Notes: generated by a model from the sequence alone, not told the origin. DNA of 64,000 nt from Bacteroidales bacterium (GCA_017394765.1 JAFPXF010000005.1:14004-78003); one strand, 5' to 3'. Positions 53,501-61,879 are shown, counted from the stretch's first letter. Translations and numbers: made by a program.

Positions 53501-54391
53501 AATCACATCTTGGTTGGCTTCCCAGGTACCTCCGCGGGCAGGGGATGCGTCGTGGTCATAAGAAACCTCACCGCTGAACAGGAAGCCGACACGTGTGGGA
53601 TCATTTTTCTTCTTGCCTTTCACAAGAGGACCGGAAAGGGTGAATGCACCCAAGAAGTTGTTGTAACCATCAATGGAACCTCTCAGCTCAACGGAGCCGT
53701 GGAATTCTTTCGGGGCGGATTTTGTCGTGATGACCGTGAAGGAGGTACCGTCACCATACTCGGCGGGAATACCGCCCTGGATGAGCTGGGCCTCTTCGAT
53801 GGATGCCATGGAGACACCACCGCTACCACGAACACGGACACCATCAACGATGGTTTGCTGACCGTCGGCACGGTTACCACGAACGGAACTGATGGCACCG
53901 TCCAAGCCGGTCACACCTTCAAGGTTCGCCAAAGCGCTGGTCACGGAACGACCAGGCGTGGTCTTCAAGTTTTCACCACTGATACGCGTGGTGGAACTCG
54001 TGTTGTCCTGAGTGAAGACAGGGGGTTCCCATGTCACCACGACCTCCTTGATTTCACTGGTACAGTTGATGTTGAAATCGACAAAGACCGTCAGTCCAGC
54101 GGAGACCTGGACATCATTTTTGCGTTGGGAGTTCTTACAGTTCATCTGCGGCTCTGCCACAATGTTGTAAGTACCCGCTTCAACACTAAAAAGCTGATAC
54201 TCACCTTTATCATCGGTATATGCCATGTTCACAGTCTTGTCTCCGGAAAGGAGCGACACCCTCGTGTAGGGAAGCGGTTCGTTCGCTTGATCGACGACCT
54301 TTCCTCTAACCAAGGAGTTCTGCGAAAATGCAATGCCAGTGAAAAGAATGATCACTCCGAGTGTTAAGAGTAACTTTTTAATCATAGCCAT
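50573..54391 (-). CDS. TonB-dependent receptor with carboxypeptidase-regulatory-like N domain
   Basis: A 1272-residue outer-membrane receptor. A signal peptide (1-23) is followed by a beta-sandwich domain (about 27-110, VRGKVVDQANEPLPYTRVSLL), a TonB-box-like IKEVVVT (about 114-120), a plug (about 137-235, GRSVTSALANLEGV, SVRGNRADGQQTIVDGVRV) and a 22-strand-type barrel ending in the aromatic signal ASLGVQFSF. SusC-like receptors pair with SusD; no SusD is present here. It heads a cassette with the giant secreted protein (26-base gap) and PorV/PorQ protein. MAMIKK leaves two possible ATGs (54391 and 54385). Confidence 0.9.
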   Translation of the reverse strand: MAMIKKLLLTLGVIILFTGIAFSQNSLVRGKVVDQANEPLPYTRVSLLSGDKTVNMAYTDDKGEYQLFSVEAGTYNIVAEPQMNCKNSQRKNDVQVSAGLTVFVDFNINCTSEIKEVVVTWEPPVFTQDNTSSTTRISGENLKTTPGRSVTSALANLEGVTGLDGAISSVRGNRADGQQTIVDGVRVRGSGGVSMASIEEAQLIQGGIPAEYGDGTSFTVITTKSAPKEFHGSVELRGSIDGYNNFLGAFTLSGPLVKGKKKNDPTRVGFLFSGEVSYDHDASPARGGTWEANQDVIDALIAQPLRYSNEEYGAYYQEGCYLTSESFHKRRVRKNAGSWDYLGQLKFDFTMGKNHNMRLSLGGSYEYVKQRSWSTTYALFNVDNNPVVKQGTMRLNARLNHRVFTDTTGKATLKNVMYDINANYTRVNGMSYAPQFKDRFFEYGYIGKFNTTKVRSYERVDEVHIPNPYDTLTDWVLYNANVFQGWYDSVVTFAINPNYNVNPILAQYNLNLLEQFPIEDLYNYYGTSVPYDLNTYMTFGGLRNGDTPDPIYSMYNAPGSVYGSFSKSQTEQIGLKASISMNLSNHELKFGYDFEKLTYRGYGLAPITLWTLMRNQVNSHIGELDMSNPIVTDDGEIFTIDYNRLVSLDDQTVFDRNLRNKLGLNPDGDDWIDLDSYDPNTFDIGMFSAEDLLLGTSSGSSSLVSYYGYDYTGAKIRTKTTIEDFFNATDANGRRTYNIGAYEPVYMAFYLQDKFSISTMLFNIGLRVDRFDANQQVLKDPYLFREAYTVGDLRSMNPEIQFVGNAEDDWVVYYSGMDTYMSDADIRGGEFNPSSIVGYRYGDTWYNSSGNEVADPESALSLYVNGPILKNPIYNENNEMISGITKVESGAFKDYKAQWSVMPRISFSFPVSDNSLFYAHYNIITSRPTNLQISPVDYLFISKRNSANDIVNNPNMKPQQSIDYEIGFRQKIGAKSAISISAYYSEKRNQIQAYRFSGAYPNTYYSYQNIDFGTVQGFTFSYRMNRTRNLTMSANYTLQYAKGTGSGTTSQLSILAAGQPNLRTLTNLSFDQRHRIGVNLDYRLGSGADYKGPKKEKIVVAEDGTKTTKTIEWFANTGVSLLFSAASGMPYTRSSTPFSTIVGGTSSQLAGSINGSNTPWQFQCDLRIDRTFIFNMNKNAKDKDGRPKSAKPGYVTVYVDIQNLFNFKNVISVYDYTGNPDDDGYLSAAEYQQAINSQVYVPSYIDYYLMRVQNPYNYSRPIRASLGVQFSF

Positions 54392-54526
54392 GAATTTATA
54401 TTAAACATTAGAATTATGCAAATTTTTAAGGGTGCTAAAATATAAAAAATATCGTTTGTTTGCCACCGTGTTTTTTCCTAATTTACAAACAAATTGTAAG
54501 AGTAAAAACAAAACCTTGATTGTGAG

Positions 54527-54916
54527 TTAATTATATTTTCTTTTGAGAATTTCCGAGTAGATGACTCCCTTGTATAATTCTTCCTCGTCAAAATTGAGTT
54601 GAGGCGCTTTTTCCATCTCACTATCAGTGATTTGCGAAAACTTTTCAGTCGTTGACATTTCATTCTCCACAAAAGAACCATCATCGGGTTCAATCGTCTC
54701 ATACGTGAAATAATCGGAGTCGTTTGGCGAATTTGGCACCGTTTGCCGCATTTTTGAAACATCCTTTTTCGCGGTCGTTTCATACGCGGTCTCCTCAAAT
54801 TCGTACTCCTCCACCGGAGGTGGTGTCACCACCTTCCCCTTCTCCTTGACCGCCTTGATGATCGTGGGCACCAAACCGAGAATAATCAATACTAGAATGG
54901 ATATTAAATCTTCCAT
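54527..54916 (-). CDS. Small membrane-anchored acidic protein, function unknown
   Basis: A 129-residue protein: one N-terminal membrane segment (about residues 3-20, MEDLISILVLIILGLVPTI), a linker with KAVKEKGKVVTPPP, an acidic, Tyr- and Thr-rich stretch, and a C terminus VIYSEILKRKYN that resembles a conserved ending in short Bacteroidota proteins seen next to envelope genes. Start 54916 chosen for the membrane segment; 16 codons upstream are also open. Located between YihY and the TonB-dependent receptor, 110-base leader to the latter. Confidence 0.7.
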   Translation of the reverse strand: MEDLISILVLIILGLVPTIIKAVKEKGKVVTPPPVEEYEFEETAYETTAKKDVSKMRQTVPNSPNDSDYFTYETIEPDDGSFVENEMSTTEKFSQITDSEMEKAPQLNFDEEELYKGVIYSEILKRKYN

Positions 54917-54963
54917 AATGATATGTAATAAAAATTGTATATATAATATTATTGTTATTTGCA

Positions 54964-55926
54964 TTACACTCTTTCCACACCCTCCAGTTTTGCCTTCGCA
55001 ATGCTCACATTGAGGTCATAACCCAAAAGCAAGGCCAATGAACTCCAGTTCAGCCAAAGCAGAATGGCAAACAAGGCGCCGAGAGATCCATAAATGAGAT
55101 TATAGTTTGAAAAATGAGAAAAATAGAAATTTAACGCCCATAAAATCAATACCATAAGAATAGTACAGACGGACGATCCAATGGAAAAGAAACGATAATT
55201 GTCCTTATTTACGGGTGCCAAATAGTACAGGACGCTGACAAAGAAATAGAGGGCGGCGAACACCAGCACCCACTTGACGCCATGCACCAAGAAGAAATAT
55301 CCACGATTGAGCACGCCTATTTTTTCATGGATGAAATTGAGCAACACCGAGGAAAAAATGAGCAAACCCACGACCAAAAGTATGGTGAAAAATGCAATAA
55401 GCATCAGCAAAAAACTGAGTGACAACTGATTGATAATACCGCGTTTTTGTTCATTATAATAGGAGGTGTTGAATGCGGCCAACAGTCCATTACAACACAG
55501 AATGGCAAAATAGATGCCGAAAAAGAGCATCAACGTGGAAAGTGTGCCGTTCTGTACCGTCACGACACCTGTGATCACTTCATCCACAGCCGGCCAAGCA
55601 TAATTCGGTATGATAGACTGCAGCAAGGTCAAGAGACCTTGCTGGACATCCTCACCAAAGAAGGCGATGGCGGAGAACAGTGCGATAATCATCGGCACCA
55701 AGGCCACAAAAACCCGGTAGGTCAGGGCAGCGGCGCGCTGGAATATCACCCCTTTGTCGAACGATTGCGCAAAAAAACCCATCACATCATACAGCGGCAT
55801 GTGCTGAAATCCCGGCAAGGTCCACTTGCGTGACTTTTGGATCACCTTGCCGAGGACCGGGACTTGTTCAAGATTGCTGCCCCAGGCCCGTAGCTTTTGC
55901 TGTATTTTTTCGAGTCGTAAAAACAT
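54964..55926 (-). CDS. YihY/BrkB-family inner-membrane protein
   Basis: A 320-residue polytopic protein of the BrkB family, with six hydrophobic segments spread over residues 60-300. GVIFQRAAALTYRVFVALVPMIIALFSA is the family start, LILWALNFYFSHFSNYNLIYGSLGALFAILLWLNWSS the C-terminal signature, cited here in two parts in the same region (residues about 258-295). The original tRNA-processing (RNase BN) assignment has been discarded; transport or envelope functions are proposed. Between nadC (17-base gap) and the small membrane protein. Confidence 0.88.
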   Translation of the reverse strand: MFLRLEKIQQKLRAWGSNLEQVPVLGKVIQKSRKWTLPGFQHMPLYDVMGFFAQSFDKGVIFQRAAALTYRVFVALVPMIIALFSAIAFFGEDVQQGLLTLLQSIIPNYAWPAVDEVITGVVTVQNGTLSTLMLFFGIYFAILCCNGLLAAFNTSYYNEQKRGIINQLSLSFLLMLIAFFTILLVVGLLIFSSVLLNFIHEKIGVLNRGYFFLVHGVKWVLVFAALYFFVSVLYYLAPVNKDNYRFFSIGSSVCTILMVLILWALNFYFSHFSNYNLIYGSLGALFAILLWLNWSSLALLLGYDLNVSIAKAKLEGVERV

Positions 55927-55943
55927 TTATGATTCAAAACCAA

Positions 55944-56792
55944 TTACTTGGAAAATTTGAGACTCAAATCCAAGCTGCTGATATGATGGGTGAAAGCGCC
56001 CACGGAGATGAAGTCCACACCCGTGAGGGCGTACTCGCGAAGGGTCTCCTTGACAATGCCGCCGGAGGCCTCCGTCTCAAAACGATGGTTCACGAGCTTC
56101 ACGCCTTCTACAATCAGCTCCGGGGAGAAGTTGTCGAACATGATGCGATGCACACCGCCATGAGCAAGCACACGGCGCACATCATCGAGGCTTCGGGTTT
56201 CAATCTCGATCTTGAGATTCAACCCTTTGCGACGTTGATACTCATTGGCTGCATCAATGGCTTTCTCAATGCCTCCGGCAAAATCGATGTGATTGTCTTT
56301 CAGCATCATCATGTCATACAAACCAAACCGGTGATTGGAAGCGCCCCCTACTTCAACGGCATATTTTTCGAAAACACGCATGTTGGGCGTAGTCTTGCGC
56401 GTGTCGAGCAGGGTGACATTTGTGTCTTTCACCAACTCCACATACTCGTGGGTGCTCGTGGCAATGCCACTCATGCGCTGCATATAGTTGAGCACGTTGC
56501 GCTCTGCCGTGAGCATGCTGACGGCGGGGCCATGCAACACAAAAACAATGTCGCCTTTGTGAATAGGTGTGCCATCCTGCATGAAGCACTCCATCTGGAT
56601 GGACTCGTCCACTTGTCGTATCACCTCGCGGGCCACATCGACACCGCACAGGATGCCATCCTCCTTCACGAGGAGCTTCATCTCGCCCATCACATCGGCG
56701 GGAATACAAGAGAGAGAAGAGTGGTCGCCATCGCCGATATCCTCCTGCAACGACAAATGGATCAGTTTTTTAGCTTGTTCGTTCAATATCAT
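55944..56792 (-). CDS. nadC: Nicotinate-nucleotide pyrophosphorylase (quinolinate phosphoribosyltransferase)
   Basis: A 282-residue enzyme that converts quinolinate and PRPP to nicotinate mononucleotide in NAD synthesis. Visible are EDIGDGDHSS (N-terminal substrate site), NYMQRMSGIAT, LLDTRKTTPNMRVFEKYAV, GGASNHRFGLYDMMMLKDNHI and EIETRSLDDVR with IMFDNFSPE. Full length. Its start overlaps the lipoprotein gene by four bases. nadA and nadB are not in the window. Confidence 0.96.
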   Translation of the reverse strand: MILNEQAKKLIHLSLQEDIGDGDHSSLSCIPADVMGEMKLLVKEDGILCGVDVAREVIRQVDESIQMECFMQDGTPIHKGDIVFVLHGPAVSMLTAERNVLNYMQRMSGIATSTHEYVELVKDTNVTLLDTRKTTPNMRVFEKYAVEVGGASNHRFGLYDMMMLKDNHIDFAGGIEKAIDAANEYQRRKGLNLKIEIETRSLDDVRRVLAHGGVHRIMFDNFSPELIVEGVKLVNHRFETEASGGIVKETLREYALTGVDFISVGAFTHHISSLDLSLKFSK

Positions 56793-57280
56793 TTCTTTAC
56801 AATTATTTCAGGGGTTTCAATGATGTTGCTTTCATGCAAGGCGCGATCCACAAGACGGCAACGCAACTTGACAGTATCGTATGGGGAAAAATAGTTGTTA
56901 ATATACGTTAAAACAGTAAGTTCACCCTCTATGCTCTCGGGCACATCCTCGCTAAGGTATGGCACGCGGGCATGAAGAGGTTGGGGCAAGTCAACAACCA
57001 CCCATTCGCCATGCTGTTTTTCAATAAAATCGATGAAAAAGTTGTAATAGTAGGCTGAATCCAGGGCAAAAGGACCAGTGGTATCACTAATGCTGAGCCC
57101 AATATCACCGTCTCCGTCTTGGAAAGCGATGACCAAATTGGCCTGGTTGTCGCGACCTGTACCGTCATCCAATTTCTCAAGGCGCACAAACTCGATGTGC
57201 GGCACTTCGGAATAGTGCTCCCGATGCACGCAACTTACGGCCATGACAGCGCAAAAGAAAAAGGCCCACCACTTTTTCAT
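56789..57280 (-). CDS. Lipoprotein of unknown function
   Basis: A 163-residue exported protein with a lipobox (AVSC, Cys at about residue 17). The segment VIAFQDGDGDIGLSISDT is a Gly/Asp-rich loop, possibly a calcium or beta-turn site, as seen in a common class of Bacteroidota lipoproteins. The rest is predicted beta-rich and ends ETPEIIVKK. It is coupled (ATGA overlap) to nadC and follows hutH by 20 bases; no role in either pathway is evident. Confidence 0.8.
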   Translation of the reverse strand: MKKWWAFFFCAVMAVSCVHREHYSEVPHIEFVRLEKLDDGTGRDNQANLVIAFQDGDGDIGLSISDTTGPFALDSAYYYNFFIDFIEKQHGEWVVVDLPQPLHARVPYLSEDVPESIEGELTVLTYINNYFSPYDTVKLRCRLVDRALHESNIIETPEIIVKK

Positions 57281-57300
57281 CTTAAAATAAGTTAAAGCAT

Positions 57301-58791
57301 CTATTCGACACGCACGCCGTTGACGAAATCGATGGATTGTTGGATCAATTCGTGCATGTAGGTGTCATTCTCCACAAAAGGCACGAAGGTGCGGTAAGCC
57401 TTGACAAATTCCTCAATGAAAGGAGAGGATTTGAGCGGTCTGCGGAACTCGAGAGCCTGGGCGGCATTGAACAACTCGATGCCGAGGATTTTCTCCACAT
57501 TGTTGACCACCATGTAGCACTTCGTGGCGGCATTGGCACCCATGCTGACGTGGTCCTCCTGACCTTGCGAAGATTCGATGGAGTCGGTGGAGCAGGGCAT
57601 AGTGAACGCTTTGTTCTGATTCACGATGGAGGCGGCGGCGTACTGCGGGATCATGAAGCCGGAGTTGAGGCCGGGGTTCTTGACCAAGAAGGAGGGCAGC
57701 TCGCGTTTTCCTGAAATCAATTGGTAGATGCGGCGCTCGGAGATGTTGCCCAACTCGGCCATGGCGATGGAAAGGAAGTCGAGCACCAAAGCTAACGGTT
57801 GGCCATGGAAGTTGCCGGCTGACACCACGATATCTTCATCGGGGAACACAGTGGGGTTGTCTGTCACGGAGTTGATTTCGGTCTCAACCACATCACGCAC
57901 ATGTTGGATGGAGTCCTTCGTGGCGCCATGCACCTGCGGGATACAGCGGAAAGAGTAAGGATCCTGCACATGCTCTTTGTGGCGTCGGATGATTTCGGAG
58001 CCCTGAAGCAACTCCTGGATATGGGCGGCGGTGATGAGCTGGCCCGTATGCGGGCGCACCAAATGGACATTGAGGTTGAACGGCTCGATACGACCGTCGA
58101 AGGCATCGAGGGAGATGGCACCGATGATGTCGGCCATCCAGGAAAGCTTTTGCGATTTGATCAGGAGCCACACCGCATAGGAGCTCATGAACTGGGTGCC
58201 GTTGAGCAACGCCAGACCCTCCTTGGATTGCAGGGTGATGGGTTCCCAGCCGAATTTTTCGTTGATGACAGAGGCGGGATATTTCTTGCCGCGGTAGTAA
58301 ACCTCGCCCATATTGAGGAGCGGCAGGGAAAGGTGGGCCAACGGGGCCAAGTCGCCGGAAGCTCCGAGCGAGCCCTGCTGATAGACCACGGGATAGACAC
58401 CCGTGTTGTAAAAATCGACAAGCCGTTGGATCGTGGCCAACTGCACACCGGAATGGCCATACGAGAGGGATTGTATCTTCATCAGCAGCATCAGCTGCAC
58501 AATCTCCTGGGGAACTTCCGCACCGACACCGCAAGCGTGGGAAAGCACGAGGTTGCGTTGCAGCGTGGAGAGGTCTTCCTTGGAGATGGACCGGTTGCAG
58601 AGGGAGCCGAAGCCGGTGGTCACACCGTAGATGGGTTCCTTCTCGGTGTCGGTTTTCTTGTCAAGGTAGGCACGGCACTTCTGCACGGCATCAATCGCCT
58701 CTTGGGAAAGTTCAATTTTCTGGCGGCGTTCTACAATCTTGGCCACCTTGTCAATACTGAGGAATTTGGTTGAAATCTGATGTCTTTTCAT
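57301..58791 (-). CDS. hutH: Histidine ammonia-lyase
   Basis: A 496-residue lyase that deaminates histidine to urocanate. The MIO cofactor triad A144-S145-G146 lies in GSLGASGDLAPLAH. The selectivity pair is S84-H85 (LVLSHACGVG), as in HAL; tyrosine lyases have His-Leu and phenylalanine lyases Phe-Leu. Length fits HAL. Urocanase, imidazolonepropionase and formiminotransferase genes are absent nearby; genes downstream are a lipoprotein and nadC. The upstream promoter overlaps that of lgt. Confidence 0.93.
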   Translation of the reverse strand: MKRHQISTKFLSIDKVAKIVERRQKIELSQEAIDAVQKCRAYLDKKTDTEKEPIYGVTTGFGSLCNRSISKEDLSTLQRNLVLSHACGVGAEVPQEIVQLMLLMKIQSLSYGHSGVQLATIQRLVDFYNTGVYPVVYQQGSLGASGDLAPLAHLSLPLLNMGEVYYRGKKYPASVINEKFGWEPITLQSKEGLALLNGTQFMSSYAVWLLIKSQKLSWMADIIGAISLDAFDGRIEPFNLNVHLVRPHTGQLITAAHIQELLQGSEIIRRHKEHVQDPYSFRCIPQVHGATKDSIQHVRDVVETEINSVTDNPTVFPDEDIVVSAGNFHGQPLALVLDFLSIAMAELGNISERRIYQLISGKRELPSFLVKNPGLNSGFMIPQYAAASIVNQNKAFTMPCSTDSIESSQGQEDHVSMGANAATKCYMVVNNVEKILGIELFNAAQALEFRRPLKSSPFIEEFVKAYRTFVPFVENDTYMHELIQQSIDFVNGVRVE

Positions 58792-58864
58792 ATACGGTTT
58801 TATTACTTGAATCTACTATATTACAACATGCTAAAGGCGTGGATTACCGCTTTTTTAGAGTTTG

Positions 58865-58895
58865 CAAACATACAAAAAATTTTTTCTTTGCGCAA
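58865..58895 (-). promoter_or_regulatory. Promoter of hutH
   Basis: Minus strand TTG (58893-58895), 20-base spacer, TATGTTTG (58865-58872). It predicts a leader of about 65 nt. It overlaps the divergent lgt promoter. Confidence 0.65.
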
Positions 58896-58918
58896 TCCCT
58901 ATATTTTTGCTACTTTTG
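58887..58918 (+). promoter_or_regulatory. Promoter of lgt
   Basis: TTTG (58887-58890), 20-base spacer, TACTTTTG (58911-58918). A second -7-like box, TATTTTTG, lies at 58902-58909. The -33 element sits 2 bases from the -33 element of hutH on the other strand. Confidence 0.65.
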
Positions 58919-58942
58919 CAGTTTCTATTTATAAGGTAAAAA

Positions 58943-59839
58943 ATGTACACTAATCTTTTGAACACGCTCTGTACCATAACCTGGAAAGTGAATCCCGTGG
59001 CCTTCCATTTGGGCTCCGTGGAGGTTCGCTGGTACGGTATCCTGCTGGCCACCGGTTTCCTGCTGGCTTACTTGACATTGCAGAAAATCTTCATCACCGA
59101 GAAAGCCTCACAGAAGGAGTTGGACCGCATCTCCATCTGGACCATTGTCTGGACATTTGTCGGGTTGCGATTGGGGCATTTCCTTTTCTACGAACCCGAG
59201 CAGTTCGTCACCGCTCCGTTGGAAATCCTGCTGCCCATCCACAACGGGAAATTCATCGGCTATCAGGGGTTGGCCAGCCACGGCGGAGTTATCGCCATCT
59301 TCCTGTTTATTGTGTATTACACCTGGAAATACAAGGTCAACTTCTTCTGGCTTTGGGACCGGCTGGGTATTGCCGTGCCCATTGCCGCGGCCTTCGTGCG
59401 CATCGGCAACCTGATGAACCATGAGATTGTGGGCAGCATCACCACGGTGCCTTGGGCATTCGATTTCATTCATGGCGGCTTCGGCGTGGCCGGCACCCTG
59501 CGTCATCCCGCACAACTCTATGAATCCATCGTTTACCTCTGTGTTTTCATTGGCTTGGTTGTTTACTATTTCAAGTTTGCCAAAGGCAAGGTGGCCGCCG
59601 GCCGCACCTCCGGCATCACGCTCTTTGTCATCTTCACCGCACGCTTTTTCATTGAGTTTGTCAAAGAGGTACAAGTGCCCGGCGAGGTGGGCCATGCCCT
59701 CAACAACGGCCAAATTCTCAGCATCCCCATAGCTTTGCTGGGTCTTGGGCTATTGATTTATTCCTTCGTACATACTTATTATCCGGATTTTCCGTTTAAA
59801 GAGGAACCCGAACCTAAAAAAGACACACAAACCAAGTGA
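58943..59839 (+). CDS. lgt: Prolipoprotein diacylglyceryl transferase
   Basis: A 298-residue inner-membrane enzyme that moves diacylglycerol from phosphatidylglycerol to the lipobox Cys of prolipoproteins. Seven or so membrane segments are visible, with GYQGLASHGGVIAIF (catalytic His region), RIGNLMNHEIVGS (Lgt signature 2) and a charged cytosolic tail (KEEPEPKKD). Together with lspA (22802) this gives both lipoprotein-maturation enzymes in the window. It is followed by a lipoprotein gene after 45 bases. Confidence 0.96.
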   Translation: MYTNLLNTLCTITWKVNPVAFHLGSVEVRWYGILLATGFLLAYLTLQKIFITEKASQKELDRISIWTIVWTFVGLRLGHFLFYEPEQFVTAPLEILLPIHNGKFIGYQGLASHGGVIAIFLFIVYYTWKYKVNFFWLWDRLGIAVPIAAAFVRIGNLMNHEIVGSITTVPWAFDFIHGGFGVAGTLRHPAQLYESIVYLCVFIGLVVYYFKFAKGKVAAGRTSGITLFVIFTARFFIEFVKEVQVPGEVGHALNNGQILSIPIALLGLGLLIYSFVHTYYPDFPFKEEPEPKKDTQTK

Positions 59840-59884
59840 TTATTATTTTCAAAACAATTTTCTAACTTTTCAAAACAATTTATT

Positions 59885-60325
59885 ATGAAAAAACTCCTTC
59901 CCCTCATCGTTATTCTTGCCTTTGCACTTGCCGGTTGTGACAACGCAAACTCCGAATATGCCGGTAAATACACGGGCACATTCACCATCGTGAAAGAAAA
60001 CACCACCAAAAGCGGCTCTGTCCGTATTCTCAGCAATCCGCTTTCCACCAACGGTGTGCTCCTCTACGGCGTATTGCCATTGGAATACACTACTACCAAC
60101 ACCTTCGAGGCTTCCAGTGAGAATGTTGAATGGATCACCCAAGTGCTCACCTCCATGGTGGGTCAGAACAATTTCATCAACACAGCTACCGAACAGGTCA
60201 AGAAAATTCATGTGAAAGCCATCTTTACAGGCAACACCTTGGACATGAGTGTCTATTACACGGTACAAATCCTCGGCATAGCCACCACCGAAATCCGTAT
60301 CATCGACTTTACCGGCAGCAAGTAA
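59885..60325 (+). CDS. Lipoprotein of unknown function
   Basis: A 146-residue lipoprotein with signal peptide and lipobox LAGC (Cys at residue 18). The remainder is beta-rich (YAGKYTGTFTIVKENTTKSG, DMSVYYTVQILGI) and resembles small lipocalin-like lipoproteins of Bacteroidota; no family could be named. The upstream gap contains a direct repeat TTTTCAAAACAATTT (two copies 25 bases apart). Ends at a strong terminator. Confidence 0.8.
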   Translation: MKKLLPLIVILAFALAGCDNANSEYAGKYTGTFTIVKENTTKSGSVRILSNPLSTNGVLLYGVLPLEYTTTNTFEASSENVEWITQVLTSMVGQNNFINTATEQVKKIHVKAIFTGNTLDMSVYYTVQILGIATTEIRIIDFTGSK

Positions 60326-60333
60326 AACCCGTC

Positions 60334-60361
60334 TCCTCCTCCTTCGGGAGGAGGATTTTTT
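60334..60361 (+). terminator. Intrinsic terminator after the lgt-linked lipoprotein gene
   Basis: 9-bp stem TCCTCCTCC / GGAGGAGGA with a TTCG tetraloop, followed by TTTTTTC. It ends 16 bases before the next ATG. Confidence 0.9.
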
Positions 60362-60376
60362 CAAACCTTTAAACCT

Positions 60377-61879
60377 ATGCATACCCGTTTGTTAGTGTTG
60401 ACGTTGCTTCTTTGCGGCTGCATTTTCGTGCAGGCCCAAGACAGTGTTGTAACCGACGGGTTTGTCACTTTCCGCTACCCTTCCGGGGCCAAGTCCAGCG
60501 AGGGCACCTTAGTCAACGGGCAGCCCGACGGCTGGTGGCGCTCCTTCGACGAGGAGGGCAACCTCCTTTCAGAGGGTAATCGGAAAGATTTTCTCCTGGA
60601 TAGCGTCTGGACTTTTTACCAAAAGGGCAAGCGTTATCTGACCCTGCACTATAAGGCCGGCAAAAAAGAGGGCGAGCAGGTGCAATATGGTGACCAAGAC
60701 TACACCGTGACCCATTGGCACACAGACACCATCATGGGGGACGTGCACACATACGACAATGCCGGCTGGCTCAAGTCGCTGGTACCCTACGAAAACGGCA
60801 AACCCCATGGCTTGGCCAAGGAGTTCGACAAAACAGGGCTGGTGGTCGCTGTCACCAAGTATTACCATGGCGTGCGAAACCGCACAGAGCGCATCAACCG
60901 CACTGACCAATTCGGCCACAAGCAGGGCAGTTGGAAATATTTTTGGGAAAACGGGAACCTTCGCATGGAGGGTTCCTACCTCAATGACAAAAAGCACGGC
61001 TTTTTCAAATATTATGACCAGAACGGCAACTTCCTCCGTGTGGAGAAATACACTCACGACCAGCTGGATGAGGATGCCAAGGAGACCAAGATACTGGACC
61101 AGCGCATTGCGCGCCATCCCAACGGCCGGCCCTCGATCATTGCCACTTACCACAATGACAAGCCCGACGGCATCCGCCGCGAATTCGACACTGCCGGCAA
61201 TGTCATAAAGGGTTACCTTTTCGAGGAGGGTTGGCTCCGATTCGAAGGCATCACCGACCTGAACGGACTGCGACAGGGGCTCTGGAAGGAGTACTACCCC
61301 ACCGGAGAGCTGCGCTCGCGGGGCAAATACAAAAACTCCCGTCCCATTGGGGAATGGTATTTCTATTTTCCGGACAAGACCATAGAAATTGCTGGTGCTT
61401 ATAACTCTAAAGGGCAGAAACACGGCGAGTGGGTCTGGTTTTACCCCACTGGCGACACCATGACCGTCTGCCACTACGAAGACGGCGACCTTGACGGCAT
61501 TTATGTGGAATATGACGAGGCGGGCGAGATTGTGACGCGCGGCAACTATGTAGCCGGCTACGAGGAAGGCAACTGGTACTATCGCAACGGCACCTCCGTG
61601 GAGAGCGGCCAGTATGACGGCGGCAAGCGCACGGGCACCTGGACCACCACCTATGACAAGGACCGCATCGCCTCACGCATCCAGTACAACCAGGATGTCC
61701 GCGACGGCAAATTCACCACCTATTGGGAAAACGGCAATATCAAGACCAGCGGCAAGTATGTGAACGGCTTGCAAGAAGGTGCTTGGATTCAATACAACGA
61801 GGAGGGCATACAACTGCTCACCACGCTGTTCAAAGAGGGGCGGGAACTAAAATGGAACAACTATACTATCAAAGATTGA
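60377..61879 (+). CDS. Exported protein of about a dozen YwqK/MORN-type repeats
   Basis: A 500-residue protein with a signal peptide (residues 1-20, ending VQAQ). The whole mature part is a tandem array of about 12 units of roughly 22-40 residues with the pattern G-x-W/F-x-x-Y-x-x-x-G-x-L/I (for example GSWKYFWENGNLRMEG, GLWKEYYPTGELRSRG, GKFTTYWENGNIKTSG), the YwqK-type antitoxin/MORN-variant repeat. Such arrays form extended beta-hairpin sheets. No enzyme domain or toxin partner was seen nearby, so an antitoxin role is unsupported; periplasmic scaffolding is possible. It is followed by a transglycosylase after 10 bases. Confidence 0.88.
   Translation: MHTRLLVLTLLLCGCIFVQAQDSVVTDGFVTFRYPSGAKSSEGTLVNGQPDGWWRSFDEEGNLLSEGNRKDFLLDSVWTFYQKGKRYLTLHYKAGKKEGEQVQYGDQDYTVTHWHTDTIMGDVHTYDNAGWLKSLVPYENGKPHGLAKEFDKTGLVVAVTKYYHGVRNRTERINRTDQFGHKQGSWKYFWENGNLRMEGSYLNDKKHGFFKYYDQNGNFLRVEKYTHDQLDEDAKETKILDQRIARHPNGRPSIIATYHNDKPDGIRREFDTAGNVIKGYLFEEGWLRFEGITDLNGLRQGLWKEYYPTGELRSRGKYKNSRPIGEWYFYFPDKTIEIAGAYNSKGQKHGEWVWFYPTGDTMTVCHYEDGDLDGIYVEYDEAGEIVTRGNYVAGYEEGNWYYRNGTSVESGQYDGGKRTGTWTTTYDKDRIASRIQYNQDVRDGKFTTYWENGNIKTSGKYVNGLQEGAWIQYNEEGIQLLTTLFKEGRELKWNNYTIKD

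Noticed and set aside
45816..54391. A SusC/SusD polysaccharide utilisation locus
   Set aside because: The receptor has the Sus-like N domain, but no SusD, glycoside hydrolase or regulator is present; the partner is a different giant protein.
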